Below, piece by piece: positions 58,675 through 64,000 of a stretch of 64,000 bases of DNA. The stretch comes from an uncultured Bacteroidia bacterium (GTDB lineage: Bacteria; Bacteroidota; Bacteroidia; Bacteroidales; UBA932): the NCBI GenBank assembly GCA_902785825.1, contig CACZZZ010000001.1:62001-126000 (forward strand), read 5' to 3'. Position 1 is the first letter of the stretch. The number at the start of each line of letters is the position of its first letter. The notes beneath the pieces are model-generated. The model was not told where the DNA came from. It saw nothing but the letters and a program-made list of their open reading frames with translations, and searched no databases. A program made the translations under genes and the position numbers.

Positions 58675-61197
58675 ATGCTGAGGTTCTGGAAGAATATGGA
58701 TGATGACGACAAGGAGAGACTGGTTAAAGGCACCGGTCTCGTTGTTGCCGTTCTGACTGTATTCACCCTCCTCGCTACTGTCTCATACCTTTTCACTTGG
58801 AAGATCGACCAGAGCGCCCTCGCGGCTCCTGTGTCGGATAAATCAGTGGAGATCAGCAATATAGCCGGAAAACTCGGCTACAAATGGGCAAACTTGCTTG
58901 TCCGGGAGTGGTTCGGACTTGGTAGCATGGCGCTGATCCTTATCATGTTTGCCGTGTCTGTCCGCCTGCTTCTCGGCAGGTGGCATTATTCGATGACCAG
59001 GACGATATTGCTGACTGTCTCCGGAGCTCTTGTGGCGTCCTTCATCCTTTCTTTCATCTCTGATGTGGCCGGATGGGGGAATGTTTTTGGCGGAGGGCTC
59101 GGAGGCGAGTGCGGCGAGTCGGTCGTCAGCTGGTCCCGGAATCTTTTCGGTCCGGTCATCACGGTCGTCCTGCTGCTTTTGCTTCTCGCGTTGTGGCTTT
59201 TCTTCGCCAGTGACAAGTTCCGTCTCTGGCTGGATTCTCTTACTTCTGCCGCAGGGACACCTGTAGAGACCAGTGTCCATGAGGGAAGGGCAGGGGAGAC
59301 CCATGCCACCCTCGGCACTGTAAGAGGGGGGACCGGAGCGGAGCGTAGCGTAGCGAGCGGTGGGGCCGAGCGGAGCGAGGCGGTCGACCTGCCCTTCCCT
59401 CACGGACCTGTGGATCGAGGTGAAAAGCATAGCCCTGCCGTCTCCCCTGCGGCCGCAAGCGAAGTTTCTTCCCCGATCGCGCCACTGGCCACCGACCGTA
59501 CTGAGCTGCCGTCTGCCACCGGGACGGAGAGCAAAGATCCGGAGATCAAAGATTCCAAGGAACCGGAGCAGCAAGAGAACTCTTTGGAGATAATCAAAGG
59601 CACGGAACTTTCCACTGAGATCACCAAGGAGCTTGAGCCGATCAACGTCCGCGACGAGTTACCCAAGTACGAGTTCCCTTCCCTAGAGCTTCTCGAGGAA
59701 TATTCCACCGGCCGCCATGAAGTCTCCGAAGAGGAGCTGACCAGGAACAACAACAAGATCAGGGCGACGCTGGAGAACTATCGTATCCAGATTAACGACG
59801 TGAAGGCCATCGTGGGACCGACTGTCACCTTGTACAAAGTCTATCCCGCACCTGGCGTGAAAATCGCCGAGATCAAGAAGCTTCAGGAAGACATCGGCAT
59901 GTATCTCCATGCCAGGGGAGTCCGTGTCGTGACACTGACCGACTCCGTAGGTATCGAGGTCGCCAACGACAAGCCATCGATAGTGCCCATGCGCGCCGTC
60001 CTCAATGACGACGCCTTCCGTAACAGCAAGGCTGAGCTCCCGATAGCGATCGGCTACACTATCCATCAGAAAGTGAAGGTGTTTGACTTGGCGGACGCTC
60101 CCCATTTGCTTGTTGCCGGAGCCACCAAGCAGGGTAAGTCCGTGGGTCTGAACGCCATGGTCACCTCGCTCCTGTATTCCAAGCATCCTTCGGAGCTGAA
60201 GTTCGTCTTCATCGACCCGAAGATGGTCGAATTCTCGCACTACGGCCGCTTGTTGCATCATTATCTGGCCGTTCTCCCGTCCAATGACGACCGAGAGGAG
60301 CAGGAAAACGCTATCGTGAAGAAGGCGGACAAGGCCGAGAAAGTGCTCAAGTCGCTTGTGGCTGAGATGGAGCAGCGATATGAGTTGCTCAGTAAGGCAT
60401 ACGTCCCTAATATCAAGCTCTATAATGAGAAGTACCGCGAGCGCCATCTACTCCCGACTGATGGCCACCGGTTCCTGCCTTACATAGTCACAATCGTGGA
60501 TGAGTACGCGGACCTGACCATGTCGGTCGGAGGCGGTGGTGACGCCAAGGCAATGGCCCGCAGCATCTCAACCTCTATCATCCGTCTTGCCCAGAAAGGT
60601 AGGGCGGCGGGTATCCACATAGTCCTGGCGACCCAGAGACCGTCGGTGGATGTGATCACTGGTCTTATCAAGGCGAATTTCCCTACCAGGATCGCTTTCA
60701 GGGTGATCTCCAGGATAGATTCCTCCACGATCCTGGATTCTCCAGGTGCCGAGAAGCTTATCGGAAGGGGAGACATGCTCTATTACGCCGGAGTTGAGAT
60801 GGAGAGGGTCCAGTGCGCGCTTATCGATAGTGATGAGATCAGCAAGCTCACGGAGTTCATCGGGGCCCAGCAGGGCTACAAGAAGAGCTATAACACCCCT
60901 TATTACCTTCCTGATGTCGAGGATTCCACGGAGGAGGGCTCCGGAGGAATGGTTGACATGAAGAACCTTGACGAGAGGTTCGAGGAGGCTGCCAAGATGA
61001 TCGTGATCAACCAGAGAGGATCAACTTCAGACCTCCAAAGGCGTCTTGGTATGGGTTACGCCAAGGCCGGACGTGTGATGGACCAGCTCCAGGCGGCTGG
61101 TGTTGTCGGGCCTCAGGAGGGTTCCAAACCCAGGCAGGTGCTGATCGGGAGCCTTGAGGAGCTCGAGAAGGTCCTGGAGGCGTTCAGAAACCAGTAA
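58675..61197 (+). CDS. ftsK: DNA translocase FtsK/SpoIIIE
   Basis: The 840-residue protein has four N-terminal membrane helices (within residues about 20-185), a variable linker (about 185-320), and the motor domain: AGATKQGKSVGLNAMV as Walker A, VDEYADLTM as Walker B, and LATQRPSVDVITG. The C-terminal gamma winged helix (STSDLQRRLGMGYAKAGR) reads DNA polarity. It pumps the chromosome through the division septum. Part of the linker, about residues 218-236, is encoded by a GC-rich repeat. A GTG at 58669 overlapping the DUF4290 stop is an alternative start. Confidence 0.94.
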   Translation: MLRFWKNMDDDDKERLVKGTGLVVAVLTVFTLLATVSYLFTWKIDQSALAAPVSDKSVEISNIAGKLGYKWANLLVREWFGLGSMALILIMFAVSVRLLLGRWHYSMTRTILLTVSGALVASFILSFISDVAGWGNVFGGGLGGECGESVVSWSRNLFGPVITVVLLLLLLALWLFFASDKFRLWLDSLTSAAGTPVETSVHEGRAGETHATLGTVRGGTGAERSVASGGAERSEAVDLPFPHGPVDRGEKHSPAVSPAAASEVSSPIAPLATDRTELPSATGTESKDPEIKDSKEPEQQENSLEIIKGTELSTEITKELEPINVRDELPKYEFPSLELLEEYSTGRHEVSEEELTRNNNKIRATLENYRIQINDVKAIVGPTVTLYKVYPAPGVKIAEIKKLQEDIGMYLHARGVRVVTLTDSVGIEVANDKPSIVPMRAVLNDDAFRNSKAELPIAIGYTIHQKVKVFDLADAPHLLVAGATKQGKSVGLNAMVTSLLYSKHPSELKFVFIDPKMVEFSHYGRLLHHYLAVLPSNDDREEQENAIVKKADKAEKVLKSLVAEMEQRYELLSKAYVPNIKLYNEKYRERHLLPTDGHRFLPYIVTIVDEYADLTMSVGGGGDAKAMARSISTSIIRLAQKGRAAGIHIVLATQRPSVDVITGLIKANFPTRIAFRVISRIDSSTILDSPGAEKLIGRGDMLYYAGVEMERVQCALIDSDEISKLTEFIGAQQGYKKSYNTPYYLPDVEDSTEEGSGGMVDMKNLDERFEEAAKMIVINQRGSTSDLQRRLGMGYAKAGRVMDQLQAAGVVGPQEGSKPRQVLIGSLEELEKVLEAFRNQ
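59335..59380 (+). repeat. GC-rich repeat block in the ftsK linker
   Basis: GAGCG(G/T)AGCG motifs recur (59336-59352 and 59368-59378) and are read as AERSVASGGAERSEA. The pattern is related to, but not identical with, the TGAGCGnAGC repeats found in four other places of the window. Confidence 0.65.
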
Positions 61198-61236
61198 TCC
61201 CATTCTGGCACAACTTGTGTTATTTCCATGATTATC

Positions 61237-61887
61237 ATGAGAAAGAATATCATCATAGCTATCGCCGCGATCTTAGCGGCTGCTGTGCCTTCAGGGGCGA
61301 AGAGCAAGACCCTTTCATCTTTTATCGACAAGGTCTCATCCTCACTCGTGTCCTTTGAATATTCGTTCACGATGAGGACGGCCAAGTCAAGCGCCAAGAT
61401 GACCGGGGCGGGCGACGTGCGTGTGCAGGACAATGCCTTTGTCATGAATGGCAATGGCCTTGAGGTTTGGTGTGACGGCCGTTTGAGATGGACAGTGGAC
61501 CGCCTTGCTGAGGAGGCTCTGGTTGAGTTGGTTGATGAGTCAGCGGATGTCTACGCGACCAATCCGGCTCTGATGATCACTTCTGTTGACGCGGCTTTCG
61601 AGGAGGTCTCTTTCGGTGCCGCCAAGTTCCAGGGAAAATCAGTTGATTCCTCAGTGTTGTCACCGGTCAACAAGGGAAAATACTCCATGGATATCAATGA
61701 GCTGAAGCTTTATTTCAAAAGCGGCACCACGACTCTTGTGGGAGCGGAGGTGAAACTCAACGACGGCTCTGTCTCTGAGTTCATAATCAAAGACTTCTCA
61801 TTCTCGGACAGGCTGGAAACAAAAGAGTCTTTCCGATTTGACGAAAAGACTCTGGATGATTCTTATGTGGTCACCGACCTGAGGTAG
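61237..61887 (+). CDS. LolA-like outer-membrane lipoprotein carrier
   Basis: The 216-residue product begins with a signal peptide (MRKNIIIAIAAILAAAVPSGA). The mature part is a half-open beta-barrel type LolA fold: FEYSFTMRTAKSSAKMTGAG, NGLEVWCDGRLRWTVDR, and a C-terminal set of strands. LolA ferries lipoproteins through the periplasm. The family is divergent in Bacteroidota, and other LolA-like folds exist, so a carrier role is likely but unproven. ATG at 61228 would add three residues ahead of the signal; ATG 61237 is favoured by the MRKN start. Confidence 0.8.
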   Translation: MRKNIIIAIAAILAAAVPSGAKSKTLSSFIDKVSSSLVSFEYSFTMRTAKSSAKMTGAGDVRVQDNAFVMNGNGLEVWCDGRLRWTVDRLAEEALVELVDESADVYATNPALMITSVDAAFEEVSFGAAKFQGKSVDSSVLSPVNKGKYSMDINELKLYFKSGTTTLVGAEVKLNDGSVSEFIIKDFSFSDRLETKESFRFDEKTLDDSYVVTDLR

Positions 61888-61889
61888 TC

Positions 61890-62879
61890 CTATTCAGCCT
61901 TATTCTCTTTCACACACCTGACTGAGGCCCGGAAATACTCTTTGTCTCCGCGGCCGGAGAAGATGTCGTTCTTGGAGACGTAGATGTAGCGGTACAACGC
62001 TGTGTCGTCATCCGCGTCGGAAGTCCAGAAGGAGGCATATTGGTTGATTCCCACAAACTTGACAGATCCTTCCTGATCTACCGCATATCCTACGGGAAGA
62101 GCGGAGAAGCTGGTGGTGTTGGTGATTTTCACATCAGGCCAGAAAGTCCACAGTTTCTTGCCATTGAAAGTGGCGTCCGCCATCATTGAGCCGGCAACGC
62201 TTGAGAGTATGTCACCGGAAGTACCGGTCAAGGAAGCGAACTCCTCGTCGGTGGGAAGACGCCAGCCATCCGGGCAGGCCTTGACAGCCTCATTCCAGCT
62301 GTAGAGTCTTCCGACGATAGGATCCATCGCGCTGCTGTTCTCGAAAGACACTCCAGTGCCGGAATAATAAAGGTTATTCCGCATCCATAGCTTATCTCCC
62401 ACTTGGGCAACGTAGTACACGTTTTCATCCCTGGGATCCACTATGCTGGAACTGGCCTGGTAGCCGGCACCTTTGAGTGAGCCTTCAAGAGCCGGATCGA
62501 CTACGGTGAAATTCTTGACTGTGGAAAGTCCATAGAAGTCAGTGGCGAAAGCCCCGACTGTGACCGTGTAGGTGCCGGTGGCAAGCGGAACAGTCAAATT
62601 GAAGGAACCGCTCCATGAGCCAGTCTCTGTCTTGACCGTGTCCCGTTTCGCATTCCAGGAGGAGTACCAGTAATATCCGATATTGCCCGTTTGGGGATTC
62701 ACACCACCTTTGGGGGAGATGGTCAATTCTTCTCCTACTTTCACATATGAGGGGATCGAGAAGGATATTGATCCTTCAAGATACGGGGTAGAATCCGTGT
62801 CATCGTCCTTTTTGTGGCAAGAGGGAAGAATCGCCAGTGCGGCGACGGACAAAAGAATGAATATGCTTTTAAATCTCAT
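61890..62879 (-). CDS. FISUMP-domain lipoprotein
   Basis: The 329-residue product has a lipoprotein signal (LLSVAALAILPSC). Residues about 35-140 form an Ig/PKD-like sandwich (ISPKGGVNPQTGNIGYYWYSS, TGTYTVTVGAF). The rest matches the Fibrobacter succinogenes major paralogous domain (DENVYYVAQVGDKLWMRNNLYY, GRLYSWNEAVKACPDGWRLPTDEEF). Such proteins sit on the cell surface; their ligands are unknown. A longer reading from 62912 adds a tail before the signal, so ATG 62879 is used. It ends two bases after the LolA-like gene, on the opposite strand. Confidence 0.86.
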   Translation of the reverse strand: MRFKSIFILLSVAALAILPSCHKKDDDTDSTPYLEGSISFSIPSYVKVGEELTISPKGGVNPQTGNIGYYWYSSWNAKRDTVKTETGSWSGSFNLTVPLATGTYTVTVGAFATDFYGLSTVKNFTVVDPALEGSLKGAGYQASSSIVDPRDENVYYVAQVGDKLWMRNNLYYSGTGVSFENSSAMDPIVGRLYSWNEAVKACPDGWRLPTDEEFASLTGTSGDILSSVAGSMMADATFNGKKLWTFWPDVKITNTTSFSALPVGYAVDQEGSVKFVGINQYASFWTSDADDDTALYRYIYVSKNDIFSGRGDKEYFRASVRCVKENKAE

Positions 62880-62993
62880 ACGAGTCGTTACTTGAACATG
62901 CAAATATCGCATAAAAATCGCGAAAACAGTAGTCTTTCAGCAAAAACCAGTCCAACTAGACTGATAATTCTCCCGCAAATGATTATTATTGCA
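62880..62993. promoter_or_regulatory. Divergent spacer between FISUMP lipoprotein and apbE
   Basis: This 114-base AT-rich region holds the starts of two divergent genes. A near-match, GATATTTG, to the -7 box lies on the minus strand near 62905. No full promoter could be assigned for apbE. Confidence 0.3.
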
Positions 62994-64000
62994 ATGATGA
63001 AACGGATTATAAAAGCTTTTCCCGCCTTTTTGGCGATGGTTGTCCTGTCGCTCAGTTTTGCTTCCTGCGCTCCGGACAGGGGATATAGCCAGCTTACCGG
63101 TTACGCGCAAGGTGGGACATATTCAGTCAAACTCAACCTCAAAGGGGTGAAAGCCCCTCTGGAGGAGATCCAGGCCGGTGTCGATTCAATCCTGACCCTG
63201 ATCGACACGACTTTGTCGGGTTACAACAAGGGCTCACAGCTAAGTCGCCTAAACTCAGGTGTTTCCGTAGAACCCAACGCTTTGTTCAGAGAGATGTTCT
63301 CCCTTTCCCGCAAGTTCTATGAGGAGACCGGAGGAGCTTTGGACGTGGCCGCCGCACCTTTGTTCGACATCTGGGGCTTCGGATTCACTTCAGAAAAGCT
63401 GCCTTCAGCCCAGATGGTTGACAGTGTCCTCTCCGTCTGCGGGATGGACACGATAGGGGAGAATATGGAACCCTTGATTCCGGGAATCCGTCCAAGGCTG
63501 AATTTCAACGCTATAGCTCAAGGTTTCACTTCTGATAAGATCGCCGGGTATCTTCATTCTCTTGGTGTCAAGGACATGCTTGTGGACATTGGTGAGATCT
63601 ACTGCGAGGGCTTGAACCATAAAGGATTGCCGTGGTCTATCGGAATCGACCGGCCGGTTGACGGTAATATGACGCCGGGAGCCGATCTGGACGGAATCTG
63701 GAGGGGGGACGGAAGAGGCTGCGGAGTTGTGACTTCTGGGAATTACCGGAAATATTACGAAAAAGACGGCCGGAAGTACTCTCATACCATAGACCCTCGA
63801 ACCGGGTATCCGGTCAATCATAATTTGTTGAGCGCCACTATCGTGGCTCCGGATGCCGTGACCGCTGACGCTTATGCCACGTATTGCATGGTCATAGGCC
63901 TGGAGGCAGCCAGGGATTTCATCAACACGAAGTCAGATGTGGAGGGTTACCTTATTTATGATGATGGAGGAAATATGACTGAATGGGCGTCCTCTGGCTT
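62994..64000 (+). CDS. apbE: FAD:protein FMN transferase ApbE, 3' truncated by the window edge
   Basis: An open frame runs from two tandem ATGs (62994 and 62997) to the right edge without a stop. It has a lipoprotein signal ending SLSFASC, and the ApbE regions GGTYSVKL, GGALDVAAAPLFDIWGFG, LNFNAIAQGFTSDKIAGYL, VDIGEIYCEG, HTIDPRTGYPV and the metal-binding Asp/Thr segment TADAYATYCMVIGLEAA. ApbE attaches FMN covalently to Thr residues of partner proteins such as NqrB/NqrC or RnfG. The final 10-30 residues are probably missing. The start is after the divergent spacer. Confidence 0.9.
   Translation, partial: MMKRIIKAFPAFLAMVVLSLSFASCAPDRGYSQLTGYAQGGTYSVKLNLKGVKAPLEEIQAGVDSILTLIDTTLSGYNKGSQLSRLNSGVSVEPNALFREMFSLSRKFYEETGGALDVAAAPLFDIWGFGFTSEKLPSAQMVDSVLSVCGMDTIGENMEPLIPGIRPRLNFNAIAQGFTSDKIAGYLHSLGVKDMLVDIGEIYCEGLNHKGLPWSIGIDRPVDGNMTPGADLDGIWRGDGRGCGVVTSGNYRKYYEKDGRKYSHTIDPRTGYPVNHNLLSATIVAPDAVTADAYATYCMVIGLEAARDFINTKSDVEGYLIYDDGGNMTEWASSG

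Noticed and set aside
1..64000. tRNA or rRNA genes
   Set aside because: All spacers longer than 60 bases were read on both strands; none shows tRNA arms, a CCA end or rRNA-like sequence.

Overview
The window looks like a chromosomal segment of a Bacteroidota (Bacteroidales-type) bacterium. Promoters follow the Bacteroides pattern TTTG-N18/19-TAnnTTTG, there are few Shine-Dalgarno sites, and many secreted proteins are lipoproteins. Families largely confined to this phylum are present: DUF4783, DUF5686, DUF4290, FISUMP-domain proteins, a 29-residue COX24-like basic protein, and AddAB in the Bacteroidota arrangement. Base composition is moderately GC-rich, genes are tightly packed, and 4-bp ATGA overlaps are common. 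This suggests a free-living or gut/rumen Bacteroidales genome, but the species cannot be named from sequence alone. No rRNA, tRNA, CRISPR array, insertion sequence or prophage was seen. No gene-free stretch exceeds 300 bases.

Layout. 1-4482: tail of an SH3 protein, a secreted FAD oxidoreductase, a phosphodiesterase and an endonuclease/exonuclease/phosphatase lipoprotein on the minus strand, and a nitroreductase. 4483-8363 (minus): a large NtrY-like sensor kinase and rlmH. 8415-12696: an envelope operon of DUF4783, a DUF5686 barrel and lnt. 12708-14773 (minus): rng, the 29-aa protein and HU. 14992-21133: lon, ung, coaD, a double-thioredoxin protein and class II aldolase. 21172-27365: a lipoprotein hydrolase (minus), a TMEM43-family protein, then a beta-propeller lipoprotein, a TonB receptor and PnuC that together look like vitamin or cofactor uptake. 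27391-33038: GH3, an Rpn nuclease, an SGNH esterase and GH29. 33102-35999: a BadF-type amino-sugar kinase, murQ, recR and mntP. 36060-39907: corA, rpsA and rnz. 39927-44299: a glucosaminidase/LysM protein, mltG and rel. 44296-53917 (minus): uvrB, an S4 protein, manA, addA and addB. 54019-57992: reverse rubrerythrin, a sialate lyase and a mutarotase-symporter fusion. 58010-64000: DUF4290, ftsK, LolA-like, a FISUMP lipoprotein (minus) and a truncated apbE.

How the genes work together. Several groups deal with host-type or plant glycans: fucosidase, SGNH esterase, GH3 xylosidase/glucosidase, and sialic acid uptake and cleavage. Others deal with peptidoglycan turnover (glucosaminidase, MltG, amino-sugar kinase with MurQ) and DNA repair (ung, recR, uvrB, addAB).

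The most unusual feature is a dispersed family of short palindromic repeats with core TGAGCG(A/G)AGC(C)GAA. It occurs at six places in 64 kb. Five are in frame inside genes: the thioredoxin protein, the TonB receptor twice, rel, and a related GC-rich block in ftsK. The sixth lies between two convergent genes. The rel copy is in a hydrolase domain that has also lost its HD pair. Other points worth attention are a nested 108-bp inverted repeat next to the Rpn nuclease, a possible gene-within-gene in Rpn, the 29-aa COX24-like gene, promoters placed so close to start codons that the mRNA would be leaderless, and the mutarotase-symporter fusion.
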